64,000 nucleotides of DNA, taken from positions 1-64,000 of the forward strand of contig SVLR01000009.1 in NCBI GenBank assembly GCA_015067785.1, read 5' to 3'. The stretch comes from Oscillospiraceae bacterium (lineage in GTDB: Bacteria > Bacillota > Clostridia > Oscillospirales > Oscillospiraceae). Below the pieces are notes generated by a model. It searched no databases and was not told the origin of the DNA. It saw only the letters and a program-made list of their open reading frames with translations. A program made the translations under genes and the position numbers. Below, piece by piece: positions 17,519-26,054 of this stretch; position 1 is the stretch's first letter; each line of letters begins with the position of its first letter.

Positions 17519-19124
17519 TCTTAAAAAGTATTTCCCCATCGCCAAGAGCAGCATCTTCCAGAAGGAGCAGCTCTACGTCCGCGCCAACGAAGAAATTACC
17601 ATCGATATTCACAGCGGTGAGACCTTCGGCCTCGTCGGCGAATCCGGCTGCGGTAAGTCTACGCTCGGCCGTACCATTTTGCAGCTTTATGATCAGACAG
17701 CCGGCTCTACTATGTACTATGGCCGCACATTGGATGATTTTGTTCCTCAGTATGTGCTGAATACACTGAAAAATGCGCCCAAAATGATCGCTGGCTATAA
17801 GAAGCTCTTCTCTAAGGCGGAGGCTGCTGCCAAGGCCGTTGCGGATGCGGGGGAGAATGCCACTTTCTTCCAGCATCAGGCAAAGAACCTGTCTGCTGCG
17901 GAAGCGGAGACTGCATTCCGGAATGTTGTCCGTGTACTGGGCGGCTTCACTGCTTTGGATAACCCCACGGAAGGCGCTGCAGTTCTGCTGAAGCGTTATG
18001 AGATCTGCAAGAAGCTTGTGGAGATCAACGAGCAGATTCGCGACTTCGACGGCGAGATTGCCTTCCAGAACGCCTTGGCAAAGGAACTGGACGCATCTGA
18101 CGAGACTGTCAAAAATGCTGCCAAAAAGGCTGCAAAGGCCCGTGAACTGGCAAAGAAGGCAGAAGCGAAGAAGGCAGCCCTCCTTCCCAAGAAGGAGGAG
18201 CAGGAGAAGCTTCTGAAGGAAGCTGAGGTAGCGGTCGCTGCTGCCCGTGCATTGCATGCCGGTGACGAGAAATTCAATGAGTATGAGGCAATGCTGGATA
18301 ACGGCATCGACCTGAGCAGACTTAAATACACCGAAATGCGGATCCTCCGTAAGGATATTCAGATCATCTTCCAGGATCCCTATTCCTCCCTGAATCCCCG
18401 TATGACCGTTGGTCAGATCATCGGTGAGGGTCTCACCACCCACAAGTTCTTCAAGGCCGGTGACCCCCAGATGAAGGAGTATATCCTGAACATTATGGAA
18501 CAGTGCGGTCTGCAGGGCTATATGCTGCACCGTTATCCCCACCAGTTCTCCGGTGGTCAGCGGCAGCGTATCTGTATCGCGAGAGCACTGGCTGTGAAGC
18601 CCAAGTTCATCGTCTGCGACGAATGTGTTTCCGCTCTGGACGTTTCCATCCAGTCCCAGATCATCAATCTGCTGGAGGAGCTGAAGGAGAAGGAAAATCT
18701 GACCTATCTGTTCATTTCCCACGACCTCAGCGTTGTCCGCTACATTTCTGACCGTATCGGTGTTATGTACCTGGGCAATATGGTGGAGCTGGGTGACGCG
18801 GAGACCATTTTCGCTGACCCCCGCCATCCCTACACCGTTGCGCTACTGTCCTCCATTCCTACCACCGATATGGATGCGCTGAAGAAAGAGCGTATCCTGC
18901 TGGAAGGTAATATTCCCAGCCCCATCCGTCCTCCGGAGGGCTGTAAGTTCCACACCCGCTGCTATATGGCTTGTGACAAGTGCAAGCGCGTACCGCCTCC
19001 CTATGTGGAAGTGGAGCCCGGTCACTTTGTAGCCTGCCATTTCCTGGATCGGAAGCTGGATGCCAACGGCAATTACCTGTTCGACCGTCCCAACACGGAG
19101 AAGGCTGCTAAAGCGGAGGCATAA
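17484..19124 (+). CDS. Oligopeptide ABC ATPase, OppF/DppF family, with ~190-aa helical insertion (about 17730-18323); GTG start
   Basis: GTG at 17484 preceded by AGGAGG; GESGCGKSTLGRTILQLY; insertion rich in A/K/E; then ILRKDIQIIFQDPYSSLNPRMTV, FSGGQRQRICIARAL, VCDECVSALDVSIQ. Confidence 0.88.
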   Translation: MKNTEKLLSISNLKKYFPIAKSSIFQKEQLYVRANEEITIDIHSGETFGLVGESGCGKSTLGRTILQLYDQTAGSTMYYGRTLDDFVPQYVLNTLKNAPKMIAGYKKLFSKAEAAAKAVADAGENATFFQHQAKNLSAAEAETAFRNVVRVLGGFTALDNPTEGAAVLLKRYEICKKLVEINEQIRDFDGEIAFQNALAKELDASDETVKNAAKKAAKARELAKKAEAKKAALLPKKEEQEKLLKEAEVAVAAARALHAGDEKFNEYEAMLDNGIDLSRLKYTEMRILRKDIQIIFQDPYSSLNPRMTVGQIIGEGLTTHKFFKAGDPQMKEYILNIMEQCGLQGYMLHRYPHQFSGGQRQRICIARALAVKPKFIVCDECVSALDVSIQSQIINLLEELKEKENLTYLFISHDLSVVRYISDRIGVMYLGNMVELGDAETIFADPRHPYTVALLSSIPTTDMDALKKERILLEGNIPSPIRPPEGCKFHTRCYMACDKCKRVPPPYVEVEPGHFVACHFLDRKLDANGNYLFDRPNTEKAAKAEA

Positions 19125-19126
19125 AA

Positions 19127-19318
19127 ATGCTCTTTGGCAAGAAGCTTAAGAAGTTTGATCCGAAAAAGGAGCAGTCGCTGCGGGATGAGATCGAGGCAAA
19201 CGGCGGTCTGGAGAAAAATGACCTTGCGGCAATGATCATCAGCGCCTTGTTGGTACTGTTGCCCGTGGGAGTCATTATCCTCGTTATTTTGGCGGTCTTT
19301 GCCTTCTTGTTCTTCTAA
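19127..19318 (+). CDS. Small (63 aa) single-TM protein, last gene of the oligopeptide ABC operon
   Basis: MLFGKKLKKFDPKKEQSLRDEIEANGG... followed by one hydrophobic segment; 2 nt after preceding stop. Confidence 0.6.
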   Translation: MLFGKKLKKFDPKKEQSLRDEIEANGGLEKNDLAAMIISALLVLLPVGVIILVILAVFAFLFF

Positions 19319-19322
19319 GTAA

Positions 19323-19353
19323 TAAAATCCGGTGCAAACGCACCGGATTTTTT
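19323..19353 (+). terminator. Rho-independent terminator of the oligopeptide ABC operon
   Basis: AAATCCGGTGCAAACGCACCGGATTTTTTT. Confidence 0.8.
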
Positions 19354-19628
19354 TCTGCTTTTATCGCCGTTTAATGTACCAATAAACCCCGATAACAGGC
19401 AGAAATGTCTTAGTAAAGTTACAAAATAATTCTTGATATTTACAAAAGGATGTGGTAAAAAAAGAGTAGAAAGCCAACGAAGGAGTTGACTTCCAATGAC
19501 CGTGAAGAATAATTTGACAGACAGGCGCATTGCGATCTGTTTGCATATGCTTTTAACCGCTTTTTGAGTGGGCGTATTCCGCCTGCCCGAAAGCGGCTTT
19601 TTTAATGGATAATTGGCAATTATCCTAT

Positions 19629-19716
19629 GTCATCCTGAGCGTAGTCGAGGGTTCCGTTTTCCTAAAGCAAAAAGAACGGATTCTTCGACTTCGGCTTTGC
19701 CTCCGCTCAGAATGAC
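19629..19716. repeat. Inverted-repeat-bounded intergenic element (GTCATCCTGAGCG ... CGCTCAGAATGAC)
   Basis: Outer arms 19629-19641 and 19704-19716 are near-perfect inverted repeats. Confidence 0.6.
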
Positions 19717-19753
19717 AGCGGGGGAAGGTTTTGGCGCACTATTAAACAACGCC

Positions 19754-19900
19754 GTAGGGAATGTATTCATGCATTCCACAAATGGAACGGATAAATCCGT
19801 TCCCTACACCGCACCGTCGAGAATCCCTCCCCTCGGAGGAGGGGATAGTAGGGGGGCGTTTCGCTTCCCGCTTACGCGGGGCGGGAAACCCGCCCCCTAC
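19754..19900. repeat. Composite palindromic repeat: GGAACGGATAAATCCGTTCC module followed by GTAGGGG...CCCCTAC module
   Basis: 19754-19807 resembles 26055-26114; 19848-19900 resembles 13340-13386 and 26179-26229. Confidence 0.65.
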
Positions 19901-19950
19901 AAAATGTACCGCACCACGGATCTCATGGTGCGGTACATTTATCAATTACA

Positions 19951-20382
19951 TTATTTCAGTCCCAGCTCGTCTGCGCTTACCACTTTGATATTGTGGGCAG
20001 TAAGGGCGGCGGTGAATTTTTCCTCGTCGGAGATGCGCAGGACCATATAGGCACAGCCGTCCCGATGGGTAAAGAGGGAATACATATATTCCACATCAAT
20101 GTGATTTTCTGCCAGAACTGCCAAGAGATCTGCAAGACCTGCAGGACGGTCGGGAACTTCCACAGCCCAGACCGGGGTCATAGAGAGAATGTCACTGTGC
20201 TGCAAAAGGATATTGCTTGCCTTGGGCGCATCATCCACAATCATACGGGCAAGACCGTAATCAGCGGTCTCTGCAATGGAGATGGCACGGATGTCGATAT
20301 GGTTTTCTGCCAGCAGCCGGGTGATTTCGGCGAGCTGACCGGTGCGGTTTTCCAAAAACACGGAGATCTGATGAATGCTCAT
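19951..20382 (-). CDS. ACT domain protein (tandem ACT)
   Basis: ISVFLENRTGQLAEITRLLAENHIDIRAISIAE and second unit RPAGLADLLAVLAENHIDVEYMYSL. Confidence 0.88.
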   Translation of the reverse strand: MSIHQISVFLENRTGQLAEITRLLAENHIDIRAISIAETADYGLARMIVDDAPKASNILLQHSDILSMTPVWAVEVPDRPAGLADLLAVLAENHIDVEYMYSLFTHRDGCAYMVLRISDEEKFTAALTAHNIKVVSADELGLK

Positions 20383-20394
20383 AAGCTTTCCTCC

Positions 20395-21702
20395 TTAAAT
20401 CTTGCGCTTGTCGATTACACGAACGGCCTTGCCTTCGCTGCGGGTAATGGTCTTGGGCGCAACCAGCTTTACCTTGGCGGCAATGCCCAGCATCGCCTTC
20501 AGGGCGTCCACCAGCTTCTTTTCGGCGCTGGCGATCTTTGCCAGAGAGTCGGAGAACATTTCCGGATTCATTTCCACCATTACCTCAAAGGTATCAGAGT
20601 TATTGACCCGGTCTACGATGATCTGATAGTTGGCGGGATAGCCCTGCTGTAAAAGCACGGTTTCGATCTGCGAGGGGAAGACATTGATGCCCCGGATGAT
20701 CAGCATATCGTCGCTGCGACCCATAGGCTTGCTCATCTTAATATGGGTACGGCCGCAGGTGCATTTCTTGCGGCTGAGGATGCAGATATCCCGGGTGCGG
20801 TAACGCAGGAGCGGGAAGGCTTCCTTGGTAATGGCGGTGAAGACCAGCTCGCCCTTGCTGCCCTCAGGAAGTACTTCGCCGGTATCGGGGTCGATGATCT
20901 CGGCAATAAAGTGATCCTCGTTGATGTGCATACCGGTCTGCTCGCTGCACTCAAAGGCAACGCCCGGGCCGGAGGTCTCGGTAAGACCGTAAATATCGTA
21001 TGCCTTGATACCCAGCTTGTTCTCAATATCGTGACGCATATCCTCGCTCCATGCCTCTGCACCGAAGATGCCGGCCTTCAGTTTGATCTGATCCCTAAGA
21101 CCCTGCTCGTGGATGGATTCCGCAAGATAGGCGGCATAGGAGGGGGTGCAGCAGAGAATGGTAGAGCCAAGATCAGTCATAAATTGCAGCTGACGGTCTG
21201 TATTGCCGGAGGACATAGGCAGCGTCAGACAGCCAACCTTGTGAGAGCCGCCGTTGAGACCTGCGCCGCCGGTGAAAAGACCGAAGCCGTAGGCAATATG
21301 ACAAACATCCTCCTTGGTGGCACCGGCGGCGACCAATGCCCGGGCGCAGCAATCGTCCCAAAGGTCGATATCGTGCTGGGTGTAGAAGGCAACCACCCGC
21401 TTGCCGGTGGTGCCGGAGGTGGAGTGGATGCGGACACAGTCGGAAAGGGGCGCGCCCTTGAGACCGTAGGGATAGGCCTCCCGCAGATCGTCCTTACAGA
21501 GGAAGGGGAGCTTATAAAGATCGTCCACACCCTGAATGTCCTCAGGGGTGACACCTTTTTCTTCCATTTTTTTGCGGTAATAGGGAACATTATCCCAAAC
21601 ATGGCGTACTTGTTTTACGAGCCGCTCGTTTTGCAGAGCGCGAAGCTCGTCGTAGGGCATGGTTTCAATTTCCGGTTGGTAATACTTGGGCATAATGACC
21701 AT
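20395..21702 (-). CDS. paaK: Phenylacetate-CoA ligase (probable start MPKYYQ at 21693)
   Basis: RIHSTSGTTGKRVVAFYT, YDIYGLTETSGPGVAFEC, GRSDDMLIIRGINVFPSQIE. Confidence 0.92.
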   Translation of the reverse strand: MVIMPKYYQPEIETMPYDELRALQNERLVKQVRHVWDNVPYYRKKMEEKGVTPEDIQGVDDLYKLPFLCKDDLREAYPYGLKGAPLSDCVRIHSTSGTTGKRVVAFYTQHDIDLWDDCCARALVAAGATKEDVCHIAYGFGLFTGGAGLNGGSHKVGCLTLPMSSGNTDRQLQFMTDLGSTILCCTPSYAAYLAESIHEQGLRDQIKLKAGIFGAEAWSEDMRHDIENKLGIKAYDIYGLTETSGPGVAFECSEQTGMHINEDHFIAEIIDPDTGEVLPEGSKGELVFTAITKEAFPLLRYRTRDICILSRKKCTCGRTHIKMSKPMGRSDDMLIIRGINVFPSQIETVLLQQGYPANYQIIVDRVNNSDTFEVMVEMNPEMFSDSLAKIASAEKKLVDALKAMLGIAAKVKLVAPKTITRSEGKAVRVIDKRKI

Positions 21703-21707
21703 CTCCT

Positions 21708-22286
21708 TTATGCATTGGCTCCCAGCTTGAATGCGATCTTGTTCATTTCCAAGAATTTAGGCGGCACACTGGCTTCAATAGCTGTCATCCATTCTTCCTC
21801 GGGGAAGTCAAAATACTTGGAAAGACGACCCATCAGGACTAAGTTGACAGCCTTAGAGGAGCCAGCTTGCTCAGCAAGTGTCAAAGCATCCAGCGCATCT
21901 AAATCAATGCCGGCATCCTTCATTTTGGTTTCCAGGTCTTCCGGATACGCTGCCGCGCCGATAATGACGGGCATCGGATTGATTCTTTGCGTATTCGTTA
22001 TAATCTTTCCGCCGGGCTTTAGGTACTCCGTCCAGCGGGCAGCCTCCAAAAGCTCAAAGGAGACGATATAGTCTGCTTGGCCCTTGTCAATGACAGGGGA
22101 GTAGACCTTGTCACCGAAACGGACATAGGTGACCACGCTGCCGCCCCGCTGGCTCATACCGTGGACCTCGGAGACTTTAATATCGTAGCCTTTGCTCAAA
22201 AGCAGCCGACCCAGCAGCTTGGAGGCAAGGAGACTTCCCTGACCGCCAACACCGACGATCATAACATTTTGTGTCTTCATAATCAT
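21708..22286 (-). CDS. iorB: Indolepyruvate (aryl-pyruvate) ferredoxin oxidoreductase, beta subunit
   Basis: MIVGVGGQGSLLASKLLGRLLL, SEVHGMSQRGGSVVTYVRFG. Confidence 0.9.
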   Translation of the reverse strand: MIMKTQNVMIVGVGGQGSLLASKLLGRLLLSKGYDIKVSEVHGMSQRGGSVVTYVRFGDKVYSPVIDKGQADYIVSFELLEAARWTEYLKPGGKIITNTQRINPMPVIIGAAAYPEDLETKMKDAGIDLDALDALTLAEQAGSSKAVNLVLMGRLSKYFDFPEEEWMTAIEASVPPKFLEMNKIAFKLGANA

Positions 22287-24037
22287 ACCTCCTTAGGGCT
22301 TTGCAGCGCATCGAACTTACACAGCTGCTCACAGACACCGCAGCCGACGCACAGGGTCTCATCTACCTTTGCCTTGCCGTCTGCGATGCTGATTGCAGGA
22401 CAGCCAATCTTCATACAGGCCTTGCAGCCCACGCACTTCTCTGCATCGACGGTAAGGGGTTTGCTGTGCTTCACATATTTCAGCAGCGCGCAGGGGCGAC
22501 GGGAGATGATGACAGAGGGCTCGTTTGCTGCCAGCTCTTCCTTAATGACGGTGTCGCACTCAGAAAGATTGTAGGGATCAATGACCCGGACACGGCGGAT
22601 GCCCACTGCCTTACAAAGGGTCTCCAAGTCGATCTTTGCGCAGGGATCACCCTTCAGGTTAAAGCCGGTGGTGGGGTTTTGCTGATGACCGGTCATACCG
22701 GTGATGGAGTTATCCACGATGATAACGGTGGCATTTGATTCGTTGTATGCCATATTCACAAGGCCGGTAATGCCGGAGTGCATAAAGGTGGAGTCACCGA
22801 TAACAGCCACGGTATTTCCGTCCATAGCGCCCTGCTGAGACTTGGAGAAGCCGTGAAGTCCCGAGACGGATGCGCCCATACAGATGACGCTGTCAACAGC
22901 GGAAAGGGGAGCAACTGCGCCAAGGGTATAGCAGCCGATGTCACCGAGGACGGTGATCTTATTCTTTTTGAGGGTATAGAACAGACCTCTGTGGGGACAG
23001 CCGGCGCACATAACGGGCGGTCTGGGGGGGATGGCTTCGGAGAGCTTTACGCCGGTTTCCCAAGGTGTTGCCAGTTGAGCGGCAACCGTCAGGGGCATCA
23101 ACTCGTCAATGTTGGAGAAATTCGCTTTGCCCACGCAGGCAAGGCCCAAATCCCGGCAATAGCTCTCGATAAAGCCGTCCAGCTCCTCAACAACCACCAG
23201 CTTTTCTACAGAAGCGGCAAACTTGCGGATCTTTTCTGCGGGGAGCGGCCAGATCATACCTAATTTCAGTACGGGGTAGGTATCGCCGCAGACCTCCTTT
23301 ACATACTGGTAGGAGGTGGAAGAGGTGATAATGCCCACCTTATGATCGGCGCCTTCTTCTATACGGTTGATGGCGGCTTCCTCAGCATAGGCGATCAGCG
23401 CCTTTGTGCGGGCCTCCACCACCGGATGGCGCTTTTTGGCGTTGCCGGGCATCATAACATACTTGGGGATATCTTTCTTATATTCCTTGACGCACTCCAC
23501 CCGCTCGCCGGTCTCCACTACGCTTTGAGAGTGGGAAACGCGGGTACACATTTTAAGAAGTACCGGGGTGTCAAACTGCTCGGAAAGCTCATAGGCCAGC
23601 TTGGCAAAGGAGAGCGCTTCTGCGGAGTCGGAGGGCTCTAACATCGGGATCTTTGCCGCCCGGGCGTAGTGCCGGGAGTCCTGCTCGTTTTGGGACGAGT
23701 GCATACCTGCGTCGTCTGCCACACCGATGACCATTCCGCCGTTGACGCCGGTATAGGAGATGGTAAACAGGGGGTCAGCCGCCACATTGAGACCTACATG
23801 CTTCATACCGCAAAAGGAGCGGCGACCGGCTAAAGATGCACCAAAAGCGGCTTCCATAGCCACTTTTTCGTTGGGCGCCCACTCAGCATAGACCTCAGGA
23901 TACTTGGCGACCGCTTCGGTAATTTCTGTGCTGGGGGTGCCGGGATAGCTGGACACAAAGCTGCATCCGACTTCGTATAAGCCACGGGCAACGGCTTCGT
24001 TGCCCAAAATCAGTTGTTTCATTCTGTTTTCCTCCAA
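22283..24037 (-). CDS. iorA: Indolepyruvate (aryl-pyruvate) ferredoxin oxidoreductase, alpha subunit, with C-terminal ferredoxin domain
   Basis: LILGNEAVARGLYEVGCSFVSSYPGTPSTEI, PPVMCAGCPHRGLFY, C-terminal CVGCKACMKIGCPA and CVGCGVCEQLC. Confidence 0.93.
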   Translation of the reverse strand: MEENRMKQLILGNEAVARGLYEVGCSFVSSYPGTPSTEITEAVAKYPEVYAEWAPNEKVAMEAAFGASLAGRRSFCGMKHVGLNVAADPLFTISYTGVNGGMVIGVADDAGMHSSQNEQDSRHYARAAKIPMLEPSDSAEALSFAKLAYELSEQFDTPVLLKMCTRVSHSQSVVETGERVECVKEYKKDIPKYVMMPGNAKKRHPVVEARTKALIAYAEEAAINRIEEGADHKVGIITSSTSYQYVKEVCGDTYPVLKLGMIWPLPAEKIRKFAASVEKLVVVEELDGFIESYCRDLGLACVGKANFSNIDELMPLTVAAQLATPWETGVKLSEAIPPRPPVMCAGCPHRGLFYTLKKNKITVLGDIGCYTLGAVAPLSAVDSVICMGASVSGLHGFSKSQQGAMDGNTVAVIGDSTFMHSGITGLVNMAYNESNATVIIVDNSITGMTGHQQNPTTGFNLKGDPCAKIDLETLCKAVGIRRVRVIDPYNLSECDTVIKEELAANEPSVIISRRPCALLKYVKHSKPLTVDAEKCVGCKACMKIGCPAISIADGKAKVDETLCVGCGVCEQLCKFDALQSPKEV

Positions 24038-24041
24038 TGGA

Positions 24042-25688
24042 TTAGCCTGTGATTTGTACTTCCACTAAGCGGCCGTGGCAGTACTTTTCCCGAAGTACCG
24101 GCTTTTCAATTTTGCCAGTGGGGTTGCGGGGGACTTTATCAAAGAAAATCTTCCGGGGGCGCTTGTAGCGGGGAAGCGCCGTGCAGAATTCGTCGATCTC
24201 TGCCTCGGTGCAGCTTTCGCCCTCCTTCAGCTCAATGATGGCGGCGGCAATTTCACCAAGGCGTGCATCGGGAAGACCGATGACTGCCACATCCTTGATC
24301 TTATGGAAGGAACGGAGGAAATCTTCAATCTGGACGGGATACAGGTTTTCGCCGCCGGAGATGACCACATCCTTCTTCCGGTCAACGAGATAGATAAAGC
24401 CGTCCTCGTCCTCCCGTGCCATATCACCGGTAAAGAGCCAGCCGTTTTTAAGGACTTCAGCGGTGGCATCGGGGTTTTTGTAGTAGCACTGCATTACACC
24501 GTTGCCACGGACGATCAGCTCGCCTACATCGCCCTTTTCTACCTCAACACCGTGCTCGTCCACGATCTTAGTCTCCCAACCGTAGCCGGGCTTACCGATG
24601 GCGCCCACCTTATGGACATTCTCCACGCCCAAGTGGACACAGCCGGGACCGATGGATTCGGAAAGACCGTAGTTGGTGTCGTACTGATGGTGGGGGAAGA
24701 TCTTCATCCAGCGGTGGATCAGGCTGGGGGGTACGGGCTGGGCACCGATGTGCATCAGCCGCCACTGATCGAGGCGGTATTTCGAGAGGTCTACACGCTG
24801 GCTGTCAATGGCATCCAGCAGATCCTGCGCCCACGGTACCAAGAGCCAAACGATGGTGCAGCGCTCTTCCGTGACTGCCCGGAGGATCCACTCCGGCTTT
24901 ACGCCCCGAAGAAGAACGGCCTTGGAGCCTGAGAGCAAGGAGCCAAACCAGTGCATTTTCGCGCCGGTGTGGTACAGGGGCGGGATGCAGAGAAATACAT
25001 CGTCCCGGGTCTGACCGTGGTGATTCTGCTCTGTCAGGCAGGAATGAACAAGGGACAGGTGGTTATGTAAGATAGCTTTCGGAAAGCCGGTGGTGCCGGA
25101 GGAGAAGTAGATGGCTGCATCGTCCGTCTCACACAGCGCCACGGGAGGCGCGCTGGAGGAGCAGAAACGAAGAAGGGACATACAGTCCTCGGCATACGCA
25201 GGACCGTTTTTACCCACGAAGAACAAGGTCTTGACACCGGGGATGTTCTTCTCAATGGCGTCGATTCGGCTGATAAACTCCGGACCGAAGACCAAAACCT
25301 CCACATCTGCCAAGTCTAAGCAGTACTGGATCTCATCGCTGCTGTAACGGAAGTTCATAGGCACCGCAATGCAGCCGGCCTTCAAAATGCCAAAATAGAT
25401 GGGCAGCCATTCGATGCAGTTCATAAGTAAAATGGCAACCTTTGTGCCCCGTTTCAGTCCGCGGCTGAGCAGGAGATTTGCAAAGCGGTTTGCACGGCGG
25501 TCAAAGTCCTTCCAGGACATTTCCCGGCGGTAGGGGGCATCCTGACTGGCGCTTTCGATCAGGTTAAAGTCCCACCAGGTGGCGGCTTTGTCCCGCTCCT
25601 CGGAGGGGTTGATCTCAACTAAGCTGATGTCCTGCCCGTATAGTCTTGCGTTTCGTTCCAAAAAGTCTGTAATTACCATAGTTTTCAC
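24042..25688 (-). CDS. AMP-forming acyl-CoA ligase (class I adenylate-forming, FadD-like)
   Basis: IYFSSGTTGFPKAILHNH, YGLSESIGPG, GWLFTGDMAREDEDGFIYLVDRKKDVVISGGENLYP, NPTGKIEKPVLREKY. Confidence 0.9.
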   Translation of the reverse strand: MKTMVITDFLERNARLYGQDISLVEINPSEERDKAATWWDFNLIESASQDAPYRREMSWKDFDRRANRFANLLLSRGLKRGTKVAILLMNCIEWLPIYFGILKAGCIAVPMNFRYSSDEIQYCLDLADVEVLVFGPEFISRIDAIEKNIPGVKTLFFVGKNGPAYAEDCMSLLRFCSSSAPPVALCETDDAAIYFSSGTTGFPKAILHNHLSLVHSCLTEQNHHGQTRDDVFLCIPPLYHTGAKMHWFGSLLSGSKAVLLRGVKPEWILRAVTEERCTIVWLLVPWAQDLLDAIDSQRVDLSKYRLDQWRLMHIGAQPVPPSLIHRWMKIFPHHQYDTNYGLSESIGPGCVHLGVENVHKVGAIGKPGYGWETKIVDEHGVEVEKGDVGELIVRGNGVMQCYYKNPDATAEVLKNGWLFTGDMAREDEDGFIYLVDRKKDVVISGGENLYPVQIEDFLRSFHKIKDVAVIGLPDARLGEIAAAIIELKEGESCTEAEIDEFCTALPRYKRPRKIFFDKVPRNPTGKIEKPVLREKYCHGRLVEVQITG

Positions 25689-25702
25689 CCTTTTGCGTAT
25701 AA

Positions 25703-25955
25703 ATGAAATGTCCTCTGCAAAAAGCAGAGGACAAGAAACTCCTGTGGTACCACCTCAGTTTACCGCATACGCGGCCTCGTGGGATCAAATGATCCGCAAG
25801 CTGTATCGGGCTTTCCCGTCTTCGCCTACTAAGGTTCAGCAAAGCCGCTCCGAAAGGAATTCTACACCGCAGTTTTACTGCCTTGCACCGACCGACAGCT
25901 CTCTGAAAAAACGGATGGGTGTATACTAATTTTCATCCTCGCGTTTTGTAATATT
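25703..25955 (-). ncRNA. T-box leader (tRNA-sensing), specifier codon read as UUC (Phe), upstream of the acyl-CoA ligase-iorAB-paaK-ACT operon
   Basis: Reverse strand: stem I TCAGAGAGCTGTCGG..., specifier GAA-TTC-CTTTCGGAG (GAATTC at 25857-25862), T-box core GAGGTGGTACCACAGGAG (25741-25757), terminator GTCCTCTGC-TTTTT-GCAGAGGAC (25710-25732) followed by U-rich tract. Confidence 0.85.
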
Positions 25956-25962
25956 TCCTTAT

Positions 25963-25991
25963 ATTTTACCACTATGAAAACACTAAGTCAA
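25963..25991 (-). promoter_or_regulatory. Sigma-A promoter of the T-box transcript
   Basis: Reverse strand TTGACT (25991-25986), 17-bp spacer, TAAAAT (25968-25963). Confidence 0.75.
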
Positions 25992-26054
25992 TGCGAAATG
26001 CAGAAAAATATGGGAAAAAACCCGGAATGTTTCGTATTTGATCGTAGATATGGG

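Noticed and set aside
17508-18827. 439-aa minus-strand ORF opposite dppF, plus similar long antisense ORFs (496-1677 +, 2428-3432 +, 16229-17554 -, 20743-22071 +, 53387-54526 -)
   Set aside because: All lie fully opposite well-supported genes with recognised motifs; compositions are unnatural and no family motifs are present.
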